A DNA stretch of 64,000 nt, from positions 1,178,001-1,242,000 of the forward strand of contig NZ_CP050296.1 of the NCBI RefSeq assembly GCF_014189455.1. Direction: 5' to 3'. The translations under genes were made by a program, and so were the position numbers. The notes beneath the pieces were generated by a model. The model did no database searches, had not been told where the DNA came from, and saw only the letters and a list, made by a program, of their open reading frames with translations. Positions 8,934 to 17,272 of this stretch are shown here, one piece after another. Within the stretch, counting starts at the first letter, position 1; every line of letters starts with the position of its first letter. Source of the DNA: Mesorhizobium huakuii (GTDB lineage Bacteria > Pseudomonadota > Alphaproteobacteria > Rhizobiales > Rhizobiaceae).

Positions 8934-9169
8934 GCGCTCTACGGCGCCCCCCTCTGTCCTGCCGGACATCTCCCCCACAGGTGGGGAGATTGGCAGCTTT
9001 GGCGCCGGCTCTCATCTTTGCAACGATGAAGATTGGCGGAGCCCGCGATAACGGCCAATCTCCCCCTCGTGGGGGTTGAGGATTGGTCCGCGAAGCGGAT
9101 GGAAAGCCAATTGCTTGGCTTTCCAAATGACGAACGTCCGGCAGGACAGAGGGGGGCGCCGTAGAGCGC
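8934..9169. repeat. 236-bp element with perfect 34-bp terminal inverted repeats
   Basis: Bases 8934–8967 and 9136–9169 are perfect reverse complements over 34 positions, including a C6/G6 run. Nested inside are a second inverted pair (CCAATCTCCCC near 9053–9065 against GGGGAGATTGG near 8984–8995) and smaller hairpins. No reading frame in it looks like a protein. It fills most of the ~390-base gap between the cupin and DUF899 genes and looks like a palindromic mosaic repeat or a non-autonomous mobile relic. Confidence 0.85.
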
Positions 9170-9219
9170 TGGGTTTGAACCGCTTGCATTCTTTCCCCAA
9201 TGCACTGCCGCACCACCCT

Positions 9220-9963
9220 CTAATGGCAACACCCCGCCCCATACTGCAGCTGCTCATGCCAGTCCGGCCGGCCCTCCGGCGTGAAATCCATCAGGTTCCA
9301 CAGGATCTCGCAGGTGCCGATGGCGCGCGGGTCCTGGCCGGGGTCGGTCGGCGCGAAGCCGAGTTCCGACGACCAGAAATGCCTGATCCCATCACCGTCG
9401 CGATGGAACACCGACAGCAGCGGCATCTGCGCGCCGTCGACATCCTCGGCATTGTAGTCGCGCTTGAAACTGTTGGCGGCCGAAGACAGCAGCCGCATGT
9501 TCTTCCAGCCACGATCACGACCGAGCGTGACCAGGTTTTCTAGGCCGGTCTTGGCCACCACCGCAAAATTGAAGCCGGCGGCTTCGAGATGGCCGATGGC
9601 GCCGTCGAACTGGTCGAGCAGCGCCGTGCAGGACGGACATGGCTGGTCCGGCCGGGCGAGCTTCGCCGTGCCGCCGCTCGCCGCGACATCGCGCGTTTCC
9701 TGGGGATGGCGCGGAAACATCATCTGGTAGAGGACGAGCGAATTCTTATCCGGCGCGAACAGCTCCGACAGTTTTGTCTTCGCCGGCCTGCCGTCGGCAT
9801 CGAGCGCATCGAAGACATAGTCCTGGCGGATCAGACCGCCCGGCGGCAAAGCGCGCCGCGCCTCGGCCACGGCTTCCATGGCGCGCCGCAGCTCGATTTC
9901 CTTCTTCAAGAGCTTTTCGCGGGCGGTGCGGTATCTGGCGGATTCGTTGGGAAAGGTGATCAT
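9220..9963 (-). CDS. DUF899 family thioredoxin-like protein
   Basis: This 247-residue protein matches the DUF899 pattern: an N-terminal helical stretch (YRTAREKLLKKEIELRRA), a YVFDALDADG strand, a LYQMMFP strand and a thioredoxin-like PCPSC motif in DQPCPSCTALLDQF. The C-terminal half has FHRDGDGIRHFWSSELGF and ends in GCC-His. DUF899 proteins resemble peroxiredoxin/thioredoxin folds, but no reaction has been firmly assigned. ATG 9963 is preceded by AAGGGAGC. The gene appears monocistronic. Confidence 0.9.
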   Translation of the reverse strand: MITFPNESARYRTAREKLLKKEIELRRAMEAVAEARRALPPGGLIRQDYVFDALDADGRPAKTKLSELFAPDKNSLVLYQMMFPRHPQETRDVAASGGTAKLARPDQPCPSCTALLDQFDGAIGHLEAAGFNFAVVAKTGLENLVTLGRDRGWKNMRLLSSAANSFKRDYNAEDVDGAQMPLLSVFHRDGDGIRHFWSSELGFAPTDPGQDPRAIGTCEILWNLMDFTPEGRPDWHEQLQYGAGCCH

Positions 9964-10142
9964 GATCGGCTCCCTTAAGTCGTCGCCGGCGTCCCGGCGC
10001 TGTTGCTCTGCGACCCAAGGACGTTTGGCGACGACCGGTTCCCGACATTCTTGCGGATGCCACGCAGCGATTGTTGCGGGAACCTCCGCGGCTTCCCAGC
10101 ATTCTCACCCCGGGTTAAAGCCGGTGGGTACGGGGAAGAGTA

Positions 10143-10478
10143 ATGAACGATGACGAGGTCGACCTGCGCTGCCCGCAAGTGGTGGCCGACAACGCCGCCA
10201 AGGGGCTTGCGGCTGCGCAAGCAATTCGGCGCGGCGGCACCGAGATCGGTGTGGCGCGCGCCACGGAACTGATGAACCGAGAGAAGCTCGCACCGTCCAC
10301 CATCCGCCGCATGGTCAGCTATTTTGCTCGCCACGAGGTCGACAAGCGCGGCAAGAATTACGGCAATGAGGCAAACCCGTCGGCCGGCCACATCGCCTGG
10401 CTCTTGTGGGGTGGCGATGAGGGCCGCGCCTGGGCGCTGGAGCTCAAAAAGAAGATCGGCAACGCGCCGGATATTTAG
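10143..10478 (+). CDS. Hypothetical protein with a phage-associated C-terminal motif
   Basis: This 111-residue acidic protein starts at ATG 10143 behind a GGGGAAGAG site. The C-terminal half (STIRRMVSYFARHEVD, then PSAGHIAWLLWGGDEGRAW) resembles a short domain I associate with phage structural or maturation proteins in alphaproteobacteria, where …FARHEVDK…PS.G..AW.LWGGD… recurs. No other phage gene is adjacent, so it is either a relic or a domesticated domain. It ends directly against the convergent GNAT gene with no spacer. Function unknown. Confidence 0.7.
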   Translation: MNDDEVDLRCPQVVADNAAKGLAAAQAIRRGGTEIGVARATELMNREKLAPSTIRRMVSYFARHEVDKRGKNYGNEANPSAGHIAWLLWGGDEGRAWALELKKKIGNAPDI

Positions 10479-10967
10479 TCAGGAGTACCAATCAACCTCG
10501 AACATGCCGACCCGCTCGTAAAGCCGCACGGCGGCGGCGTTCTCGACGGTGTTCGTCTTCAGGTCGACATGGGCCGCACCGCGGTCGCGAAAGGCGGCGA
10601 AGGCGTGCCACATCAGCGCTTCGCCGATGCCCTTGCCGCGCGCTTCGGGATGAACGGCGAGATCCTTGACGAAGGCCGACGTCCAGCACAGCGCCGCTGC
10701 CGCCAACCGGCCCTTGGCATCGATGACGAGGAAACACAGCGCCGGGTCGAATTCGGGGTCGTCTGATATGCGCGGCCACCATTCATCGAACGGGCCGTCG
10801 GTGCCATCGTCGAACACCTCGCCGAGCAGCGCATGCAGCGGCGGCGCGTCGCCGGGCTCGAAACAGCGCATGGCAAAACCGTCCGGCCAATGCGGTGCAA
10901 CGAGCGTCTCGTCGAGGATCTTGCGCAGCCGGATGTCGTTCAGGACCGGCGGGCGCGGTTCGGGCAT
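10479..10967 (-). CDS. GNAT family N-acetyltransferase
   Basis: This 162-residue acetyltransferase of the GNAT fold would transfer acetyl from acetyl-CoA to an amine. The acetyl-CoA pyrophosphate loop is HPEARGKGIGEALM (R/QxxGxG/A), preceded by strand SAFVKDLAV and followed by the NAAAVRLYERVGM helix typical of the C-terminus. I chose ATG 10967 (MPEPRPPVLNDIRL); longer extensions run into the transglycosylase coding end. It lies 4 bases after the transglycosylase stop, so the two are probably co-transcribed. Substrate unknown. Confidence 0.9.
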   Translation of the reverse strand: MPEPRPPVLNDIRLRKILDETLVAPHWPDGFAMRCFEPGDAPPLHALLGEVFDDGTDGPFDEWWPRISDDPEFDPALCFLVIDAKGRLAAAALCWTSAFVKDLAVHPEARGKGIGEALMWHAFAAFRDRGAAHVDLKTNTVENAAAVRLYERVGMFEVDWYS

Positions 10968-10971
10968 CGCC

Positions 10972-11934
10972 TCAGGCGTCGGGCTGCAGGCGGTGCCGCT
11001 TGCGGTCGGTGCCGAGGCCGGTCGCCTCGAGCAGGCCCTTGCGCTTGGCGTCGAAATAATAGCCGGTCTGGTAGAGCCAGTCGGCCTTCTTGGCGTTGCC
11101 GCCGGCCACCAGCCAGGCGCCGCGCAGATATTTGACTGCGTATTTGAGGTTGGTCTCGGCGTCGAACAGGCCCTTGGCCGGTCCGTCATAGCCCATGCCG
11201 CGCGCCGTCGCGTGCTTGATCTGCATCAGCCCCCAATGGCCATTGTTGTAGGCCTTGGGGTTGAAGGTGCTCTCGCGGTTGACGACATGGCGCACCAGAT
11301 CGACCGGCACCTGGTAGAGGGCGGCGTATTTGACGATCAGCCGGTCGACGTCGCCGCGCATGCCTGTGTGCTCTTCCGGAGCGGCAGGGCTGAGCGGCGC
11401 GGACGGAAACTGCACCAGGGCAGCCGGGTTCTGCGGCACGACATAGGCCACCTGCTGCACGCCGGGCAGTTTCTGGCCGCTACCGGCGACCGCCGGTACG
11501 ATGAGCCCTGCGGTGGTGTATGTCTGCGCCGCCTTGACGGGCTGACCCGCCTTGGCCGGCGGTGGCGCCTGCCAGGCATTGGCGGTCATGACAGCGGGTA
11601 TGGTCGGGGCCGCCGGCGTCGAGCCGGCAAAAGCGGCGGTCGCGGCAGCCGGCTGGGCAGCGGTCGCCACGGCCGGTTGGACAGTGGGGTCGAGCGGCGC
11701 GGTGGCAGCACCGGGAGTCATTTCGGCGGTCTGGACGGGGGCAATGCCCGAGGACTGCGGCAGCACCGAAACCGTCTCCGGCAGCGGAATCGTAAAGCCG
11801 GCATCGCTGCCGGCAACGGTCGCGGTTTCGGTCAGGGACGGCGCGGCCTTCATCTGCGAGGTCGAGGTGCAGCCGCTGAGACCGGCCGCCGCCACGATCA
11901 CGCCGATCGCGATAAGGGTTTGTTTTGCTGGCAA
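10972..11934 (-). CDS. Lytic transglycosylase, SLT domain lipoprotein
   Basis: This predicted lipoprotein of ~320 residues cleaves peptidoglycan between MurNAc and GlcNAc. The N-terminus has a hydrophobic signal ending in the lipobox LSGC (near residue 22). A ~170-residue Ala/Pro/Thr-rich linker follows, then the SLT domain with catalytic Glu in NRESTFNPKAYN, followed by HWGLMQIKHATARGMGYDGP and LKYAVKYLRGAW. The frame as read must start at TTG 11934 without a clear ribosome site. An ATG ~22 bases upstream in another frame (MNRTRTRLASK) would make a better signal peptide if the A4 run near the start held one A fewer, so the 5' end deserves checking. Confidence 0.88.
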   Translation of the reverse strand: MPAKQTLIAIGVIVAAAGLSGCTSTSQMKAAPSLTETATVAGSDAGFTIPLPETVSVLPQSSGIAPVQTAEMTPGAATAPLDPTVQPAVATAAQPAAATAAFAGSTPAAPTIPAVMTANAWQAPPPAKAGQPVKAAQTYTTAGLIVPAVAGSGQKLPGVQQVAYVVPQNPAALVQFPSAPLSPAAPEEHTGMRGDVDRLIVKYAALYQVPVDLVRHVVNRESTFNPKAYNNGHWGLMQIKHATARGMGYDGPAKGLFDAETNLKYAVKYLRGAWLVAGGNAKKADWLYQTGYYFDAKRKGLLEATGLGTDRKRHRLQPDA

Positions 11935-12115
11935 GCCGCGTTCGGGTCCGGTTCATCGGGGTGTTAAGAAATCCCTTACACCAGCGACTCATGACCGGCA
12001 ATCGGGGCCATCAGGTCGTTTTCGGGTGGCGGGACTCGGGCCGAACTGCCATATTGTTCCTGATATGTACCGGATGAAATGCCGGATTTCGCCACTTTGC
12101 GGAAAGGAGCGCGTC

Positions 12116-12685
12116 ATGGAAACGACATCGTCGATCACAGCCGGCCACGCAGTGTTAGAAACAGTGATCGGTTTCATGGGCATCGCCTGGAGCGAAAAGG
12201 GCCTGATCCGGCTCTGCCTGCCAGAACACAGCCGTGAATCGGTGGAGCGGCGGCTGATGCGTCATGCCGGCGTTTCCGCCTCGACAGTGCAGCCGCCATG
12301 GGTGGTCGAGCTGATTGCCTCGATCAAGGCTTACGCCGCCGGCGAGGACGTCGATTTCTCCGATGTGCCGGTCGATCTCGACGGCATCGACGATTTCCGC
12401 CTCGCCATCTACGACGCGGCGCGAAAACTCAGCTATGGCGAGACCACCACCTATGGCGAACTCGCCAAGCGCGCCGGCCATGCCGGCCTGCCGCGTGAAA
12501 CCGGTGCGGCCCTAGGCGCCAATCCGGTGCCGCTGGTCATCCCCTGCCACCGCATCCTGGCGGCCGGCGGCAAGATCGGCGGCTTCTCGGCACCCGGCGG
12601 TTCGGTCACCAAGGAGAAGATGCTGGCCATGGAAGGCGTGCGCGTCGGCCCCCCGCCGCCAGCGCAGGTGTCCTTCGGCTTCTGA
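12116..12685 (+). CDS. ogt: Methylated-DNA–protein-cysteine methyltransferase
   Basis: The enzyme removes alkyl groups from O6-methylguanine by irreversible transfer to its own cysteine. The 189-residue protein has the active-site motif IPCHRILAAGG (Cys near residue 144), the upstream DNA-binding region SYGETTTYGELAKRAG, and the Arg-finger-like segment PRETGAALGANPVP. ATG 12116 follows the strong GGAAAGGAG site. It carries only the Ogt/AGT domain with no Ada regulatory domain. It is divergent from the transglycosylase and stands alone. Confidence 0.95.
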   Translation: METTSSITAGHAVLETVIGFMGIAWSEKGLIRLCLPEHSRESVERRLMRHAGVSASTVQPPWVVELIASIKAYAAGEDVDFSDVPVDLDGIDDFRLAIYDAARKLSYGETTTYGELAKRAGHAGLPRETGAALGANPVPLVIPCHRILAAGGKIGGFSAPGGSVTKEKMLAMEGVRVGPPPPAQVSFGF

Positions 12686-12793
12686 ACCGCCGACCATTCG
12701 ATGTCAGGGGAAAGAACGGCCAGAAGATTGCGGCCGTTCTCCTCGGAGGTTCCCTCCTAGGTCCCGCGGATCAGGTCGAGGTTCGTCGCCATG

Positions 12794-13697
12794 TCACCCC
12801 CACTTCATCTCGCCCTTGGCGACCTTGGAACCGATATCAAGGGCGACGCCCATACCGAGGCCGGGGAAGCGCGCCTCCATGGCGGCCTTTAGCGCGGCGC
12901 TGTCGGCGGCCTTGCTCAGTTCTTCCTCGAAGGTGAGAAGATAGAACTTGGTGAATTCCACGGCCGCGGGACCGGTCGCGGCATCGGGGTCCATATGGCC
13001 AGGCACCACCACGGCGGGCTTGCGGGCGGCAATCGCCTCCAGCGTCTTGACCCAGGCGGCACGGCTTTCCCTGGTCTGCGTGTCGGCGGTCCAGACATGA
13101 ACACCCGCGAAGATCATCACCCCGCCGAACACGGCATTGAGCGAGGGCACGAACAGGTATCGGCGATTGGCAAGTCCCTCTTCCGCATTGACGATCTCGA
13201 TCGTCTCGCCGTCGACACTAAGCGTTGGGCCGTCGAATGCTTCGGGCAGAACGATGTCGGACAGCGCCTGGGGGCCGTTTTCCTTCAATTGCGGGCCCCA
13301 GACCGCGAGCTTTTTCTCCACACTGCCTTTGATGGCTTCGAGCGTGGCGGAGGCAGCAATCACTTTTGCCTCCGGGAAGGCTTCCCGCACCGGCTTCAGG
13401 CTGAAGTAGTAATCGGGATCGGACTGGCTGACATAGATGGTCGTCAGCTTCTTGCCGGTGGCCTTGATGGCCTCGGCGAGCGCCTTGCCGTCCGGATAGG
13501 TGAAGCCGCCGTCGATCAGCAGGGCCTCGCTTGGCCCGGACACCAGCACAGGCGCGCGGAAGAAGCCGTTCGGACCCGCCGGGAAATGTTTCCAGCCAAG
13601 CGTGGTGCCGGCGGCTTGGCCGCGCTCGGCGGGGGGCGAATACGGCGGTTGCGCCGAGGGCCAATGAGGTCTTCATGATCTGTCTCCTCGTGAACAT
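12794..13697 (-). CDS. Tat-exported MBL-fold hydrolase (frameshifted as read)
   Basis: The N-terminus MFTRRQIMKTSLALGATAVFA (21 residues, ending in Ala) is a signal with a twin-Arg RRQIMK motif. The mature part (AERGQAAGTTLGWKHFPAG onward, through LLIDGGFTY) is in another frame. One missing C in the run at 13631–13636 reconnects them into a ~301-residue protein. The body resembles metallo-β-lactamase-fold hydrolases (SQSDPDYYFSL, PAVVVPGHMD) but lacks a clear HxHxDH; SQSDPDYYF stands where that motif is expected, so classical metal binding is doubtful. It is divergent from a LysR gene that probably regulates it. The start is favoured by AAAGGAG upstream and the intact Tat motif. Confidence 0.8.
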
Positions 13698-13847
13698 GGA
13701 ATAGCTCCTTTGACTGAAATGGGGGGGCAGGCCGCGTGGCGTGGCCAGCTGTCCGAGAGGGAAGAGCGCAAGCCACGATTGCGCCCCCGTTGGAGAGGAC
13801 AGCGCAGAGGTAACGCCCCTGGATTAATTGATAAATCTCCTATAATA

Positions 13848-13874
13848 ATACAGACTGTATGCTGTAAGCTTACA
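13848..13874. promoter_or_regulatory. Candidate LysR operator
   Basis: The AT-rich divergent region holds ATACAGACTGTAT (13848–13860), a 6-1-6 inverted repeat, and the 12-bp palindrome TGTAAGCTTACA (13863–13874). They lie 20–46 bases before the LysR start and upstream of the MBL gene. Position and symmetry fit a LysR-type binding site. Confidence 0.55.
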
Positions 13875-13893
13875 ATAAAACTGACGGCGTCCC

Positions 13894-14784
13894 GTGGAAC
13901 CAATCAACCTCAACCGCCTCGCCTATTTTGCTACCGTCATCGACGCAGGCTCGTTCACCCGGGCAGCCGAGCGACTCGGCATCACGAAAGCCGTCGTCAG
14001 CCAACAGGTCGCCCGCCTTGAAGCCGAACTGCGGACCACGCTTCTCGTGCGCACGACGCGGAGGCTCGAGCCGACCGAAGCAGGCCGTCTTTTGCATGCA
14101 CGTTGCGTCCTGATCCTGCGGGACGTTGAAGAGGCCGTCGCCGAGGTTGGCGAGGGCAACACCGAAGTGGCCGGCGTGCTGCGCGTTTCTGCTTCCAACG
14201 ACTATGGCGCGATCGTGCTGGCCCCTATCGCCGCCCGCTTTCGGCAGAAATTTCCGGCCTGCGGCGTCGAACTGTTCATTTCCGATGCGATAATTGATTT
14301 GATCGGCAACAAGATAGACCTGTCCATCCGGGTCGGCTGGCTGGAGGACTCCAGCCAGCAGGCGCGGCGCATCGGCACCTTCCGGCAAATCCTGGTCGCA
14401 TCGCGGGATTTCGCCGCCGGGGTCAAGGTAGACGAACCGGAGGACCTTTCTTCCTTGCCGCTCGTTGCCAATTCCGTCCTTCGCAAGCCGTTCACCTGGA
14501 GCTTCAGCCGAGGCGATTTCGAGCGGCGCACCATCACCATGCGCGAGACGTTCTCCATCAACTCTACCCCGGCCGTCCTGGAAGCGACGCTCGCCGGCGG
14601 CGGACTGGCGGTTCTGCCGGACTATCTGGTCGTCGATTATCTATCGCAGGGCCGTCTCGTCCACATACTCCCGAACTGGACGCTGCCCTCCGGCGGCATT
14701 CACGTCGTCTATCCGGCGGCGCGCTTTCGCCCGCAAAAAGTGACGCGGTTCGTGTCCATGCTCATGGAGCACATCCAGGATTGA
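13894..14784 (+). CDS. LysR-type transcriptional regulator
   Basis: This 296-residue LysR protein has an N-terminal winged helix (residues ~5–63: YFATVIDAGSFTRAAERLG, then KAVVSQQVARLEAEL) and a C-terminal periplasmic-binding-like effector domain (~90–290). It starts at GTG 13894. It is divergent from the MBL-fold hydrolase, which is the likely target; the palindromes in between are candidate operators. The inducer cannot be deduced. Confidence 0.92.
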   Translation: MEPINLNRLAYFATVIDAGSFTRAAERLGITKAVVSQQVARLEAELRTTLLVRTTRRLEPTEAGRLLHARCVLILRDVEEAVAEVGEGNTEVAGVLRVSASNDYGAIVLAPIAARFRQKFPACGVELFISDAIIDLIGNKIDLSIRVGWLEDSSQQARRIGTFRQILVASRDFAAGVKVDEPEDLSSLPLVANSVLRKPFTWSFSRGDFERRTITMRETFSINSTPAVLEATLAGGGLAVLPDYLVVDYLSQGRLVHILPNWTLPSGGIHVVYPAARFRPQKVTRFVSMLMEHIQD

Positions 14785-14854
14785 AAGCATTTTTGTCCCC
14801 AGAGGCGCGGTTGCTCGACTGAGCGAAGGCTTCCGGCTCCGGTTGATGTGTCCG

Positions 14855-15184
14855 CTAGTTGTTGTGGAAGAACCGCCGGCGGAAATGCCGGTCATTGTCC
14901 GGGCGCTTGCAGTTGTAGACCGGGCAGGACTTGGTGTCGGCGCTCGGCACATAGGCGCGCGTCCTCACCTCGCCCATGGTGCAGAATTGCTGGCTCTGCA
15001 CATAGCGGTCGTGAAGCGGCAGCCCCGGCACGCGCTTCGACTGGTAGCGCAGGATGACGGCGCCCTGGCGAGCAATCGTCGACTGCACCTTGCCGCAGCT
15101 CATATGCGTCGGGTCGTGGCGCGAGATCGCCTGCGCCTCGGCGGCCACCAGCGTCAGGCAGGCGGCAAGCACAATGGTTTTCAT
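14855..15184 (-). CDS. Small secreted hypothetical protein
   Basis: This 109-residue protein has a clean signal peptide (MKTIVLAACLTLVAAEAQA, cleavage after AQA). The ~90-residue mature part contains four Cys (MSCGKVQ, QFCTMGE, KSCPVYNC), suggesting two disulfides, and a basic C-terminus (RHFRRRFFHNN). A GGGGAGGAGACC site precedes ATG 15184. It sits convergent to the LysR gene. I recognise the type, small Cys-containing periplasmic proteins of Rhizobiales, but not the function. Confidence 0.78.
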   Translation of the reverse strand: MKTIVLAACLTLVAAEAQAISRHDPTHMSCGKVQSTIARQGAVILRYQSKRVPGLPLHDRYVQSQQFCTMGEVRTRAYVPSADTKSCPVYNCKRPDNDRHFRRRFFHNN

Positions 15185-15462
15185 GGTCTCCTCCCCTGCG
15201 GACCGACCGGCCTCGGCCTCCGTCCCCGTTGCGAGGCTTTTACCAGATTGGGGCAATCATTGGGCAACCCTTTGATCACGGCTTTTTTACGCAGTCTTGT
15301 TTTTGGAACGAAAGCAGCCTATATCAGCCCCATTGATATTTCGGCCGATCGATCCGGGCCTCGCGATCTTCGCGTTTGCTGACGTCTATCTCCAAAATCT
15401 CGATGCACACCGGCTGGACTTGGTCTGGTCAAACTAAAGCAAATGTTGAAGGACTATCTAAA

Positions 15463-15675
15463 ATGGCAACTGGAACGGTCAAGTGGTTCAACGCCACCAA
15501 GGGCTTCGGTTTCATCCAGCCTGACGCCGGCGGCGCGGACGTTTTCGTCCACATCTCGGCTGTCGAGCGCGCTGGACTGTCGACCCTGGTCGAAGGCCAG
15601 AAGATCAACTTCGAGATCGAGCAGGACCGCCGCACTGGCAAGTCGTCCGCTGGGTCTCTGAGCAAGGCAGCCTGA
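15463..15675 (+). CDS. Cold-shock domain protein
   Basis: This 70-residue single-domain CspA-family RNA/ssDNA chaperone has RNP1 KGFGFI and RNP2 VFVHI, both with their aromatic residues. The start is ATG 15463 ([10 protein letters not shown]). The leader upstream (≥150 bases, AT-richer than the surroundings) is long, as in other csp genes where it controls expression by folding. A hairpin at ~15688–15719 and a terminator at 15846–15868 follow. Confidence 0.95.
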   Translation: MATGTVKWFNATKGFGFIQPDAGGADVFVHISAVERAGLSTLVEGQKINFEIEQDRRTGKSSAGSLSKAA

Positions 15676-15845
15676 TTTTGCGAATGGCGCGCGCCGGGCG
15701 AGAGCCCGGGGCGCGCGGCAAGTCACGGATGTACTGACGGTCGCGCGAGAAGCGCGCCCGGAGCGGAAAGACCCGACACGCTGGAACAGCAGATAGCTGC
15801 CAGCCCGGACCGGACGCTCCCGATCAGGCTACCTGAGGATGGGAA

Positions 15846-15868
15846 GGCGGGATTTATCCCGCCTTTTT
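15846..15868 (+). terminator. Rho-independent terminator
   Basis: Perfect 7-bp stem GGCGGGA/TCCCGCC with loop TTTA, followed by T5. It lies ~170 bases after the cold-shock gene and is the first clear terminator for it. Confidence 0.85.
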
Positions 15869-15911
15869 GTTTGTCTGGGGTTAGGTGCCGCAACCCGCGC
15901 TATGGTCCACC

Positions 15912-15943
15912 CGGTGGTACTTTTATCCCAATAGTGGTACCAC
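15912..15943. promoter_or_regulatory. Candidate toxin–antitoxin operator
   Basis: The 10-bp palindrome GTGGTACCAC (15934–15943) lies 6 bases before the antitoxin ATG. An extra half-site GTGGTAC is at ~15914–15920, 20 bases upstream. Repeated palindromes at this position are typical of autoregulated type II toxin–antitoxin operons. Confidence 0.55.
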
Positions 15944-15949
15944 TCGGCC

Positions 15950-16150
15950 ATGACCAAACTTGAGCAAATCGAAAAATCCGTCGCCGAACTAAGCCCCGAG
16001 GAACTGAAGGCGTTTGCCGCCTGGTTCGAGGCGCTTCAGGCGGACATGTGGGATCGGCAGATGGAGGCCGACGCGAAGGCAGGCCGGCTGGACAAGCTTG
16101 CCGAGCAGGCATTGGCTGACCATCGCGCTGGCCGGACCCGGCCGCTGTGA
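15950..16150 (+). CDS. Antitoxin-like small protein
   Basis: This 66-residue, mostly helical, charged protein (LEQIEKSVAELSPEELKAFAAW, then DRQMEADAKAGRLDKLAEQAL) is first in a two-gene operon with a RelE/ParE-type toxin. The C-terminal DAKAGRLDKLAEQAL stretch is the part that usually wraps the toxin. Its stop overlaps the toxin start (GTGA). The N-terminus does not show an obvious HTH or ribbon-helix-helix, so DNA binding is uncertain despite the palindromes upstream. Confidence 0.82.
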   Translation: MTKLEQIEKSVAELSPEELKAFAAWFEALQADMWDRQMEADAKAGRLDKLAEQALADHRAGRTRPL

Positions 16151-16401
16151 ATCACTTCGCCTCTCCATCATTCTGGGAGGCTTATGAAAAACTGCCATCG
16201 TCAATCAGAGCCAAAGCGGACAGGCGTTTTGCCAGATTGCGTTCTGATCCTTTTCATCCCTCACTGCATTTCAAACAGGTCGGTCGATATTGGTCGGCGC
16301 GCGTTGACGAGAACTATCGGACTGTCGCCATACGCAACAATGAAGATGTGATCTGGTTCTGGATCGGCACACACGCTGATTACGACCATCTGTTGAAATA
16401 G
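16147..16401 (+). CDS. RelE/ParE-superfamily toxin
   Basis: This 84-residue basic protein has the RelE/ParE fold pattern: helices FWEAYEKLPSSIRAKADRRFARL, DPFHPSLHFKQVG, then strands YWSARVDENYRTVAIR and VIWFWIGTHADYDHLLK. The Arg in ENYRTVA and the C-terminal His–x–x–Tyr–x–x–Leu resemble the active region of mRNA-interferase-like members. GTG 16147 overlaps the antitoxin stop by 4 bases, giving coupled translation. Whether it cuts mRNA or poisons gyrase cannot be told from sequence. Confidence 0.85.
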   Translation: MNHFASPSFWEAYEKLPSSIRAKADRRFARLRSDPFHPSLHFKQVGRYWSARVDENYRTVAIRNNEDVIWFWIGTHADYDHLLK

Positions 16402-16507
16402 TCCTCGGTTGGCTTCTCGGCCGAAGGCCGCAAGCCCGACCGGGCGTCGCCCCCGTCCGGAGCGAGCCGCGAAGCGGCGACGAGCGTGAGGACAAGAGTA
16501 TCCTACC

Positions 16508-17116
16508 CTACCCGACCCAGCCGATCGGCACATGCCCCGGATCCGCCTCGACGCGGCCAAGCCAGGCCACGACGGCCGGATAGGCGTCGAGCTGGAAGCC
16601 GCCTTGCTCGGCCGTATGCGTGTAGGCATAGAGCGCGATGTCGGCGATGCTGAAGGCAGCACCAGCGAAGAAGGCGTTGTTCGCCAGATATCTGTTCATC
16701 ACGCCGAGCGCCTTGTGGCCGCGCTCCAGCGTCATCGCCAGCCGCTCGGGCGTCGCATCCCTGGCGCGTTCGGGAAAGGTCAGCAGCGCTTTGCGCACGG
16801 CGATATAGGGCTCGTGGCTGTACTGCTCGAAGAACAGCCATTGATAGGCAAGCCCGCGCTCATACTTGTCCGCCGGCAGGAAGCGCGTGCCTTCGGCGAG
16901 ATAGAGCAGGATGGCGTTGGACTCCGCCAGCCGGCGGCCGTCGTCGAGTTCGAGCAGCGGCACCATGGCGTTCGGGTTCTTGGCGACAAAGTCGGCTTTA
17001 CGCGTGTCGCCGGTGTGCGAACTCACCTCGATCGTGGTGAAGGCGAGGCCAAGCTTGGCCATCAGCAGGCGCGGCTTGTAGCAATTGCCGCTGTCGATCA
17101 TGCTGTAAAGTATCAT
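16508..17116 (-). CDS. Glutathione S-transferase family protein
   Basis: This 202-residue two-domain GST has a thioredoxin-fold N-terminus (~1–80: SMIDSGNCYKPRLLMAKLG, glutathione-contact NAMVPLLELDDG, ESNAILLYLAEG) and an all-helical C-terminus (~90–200) with the FSIADIALYAY motif that stabilises the fold. It would conjugate or reduce substrates with glutathione in the cytosol. ATG 17116 starts at MILYSM. It stands alone and the substrate is unknown. Confidence 0.92.
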   Translation of the reverse strand: MILYSMIDSGNCYKPRLLMAKLGLAFTTIEVSSHTGDTRKADFVAKNPNAMVPLLELDDGRRLAESNAILLYLAEGTRFLPADKYERGLAYQWLFFEQYSHEPYIAVRKALLTFPERARDATPERLAMTLERGHKALGVMNRYLANNAFFAGAAFSIADIALYAYTHTAEQGGFQLDAYPAVVAWLGRVEADPGHVPIGWVG

Positions 17117-17210
17117 GGACGGTCCCCGGAGCGCTGCCTCGATCAGGCGATTATCGCAGCGGCCGCGCCTTCAACCAATGATTTGTTTTGGCGAGATTAT
17201 CAGCGGCGCT

Positions 17211-17258
17211 GATGAGAGCGTCCTTCTCCCCGTAAACGGGGAGAAGGACGCTCTCATC
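17211..17258. repeat. Perfect 48-bp palindrome
   Basis: The 23-base arm at 17211–17233 is the exact reverse complement of 17236–17258, with only AA between. It lies 14 bases past the stop of the EAL gene. There is no T run, so it is not a classical terminator; it would form a very stable hairpin at the 3' end of that mRNA. Confidence 0.9.
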
Positions 17259-17272
17259 GCGGATTTCGCCAA

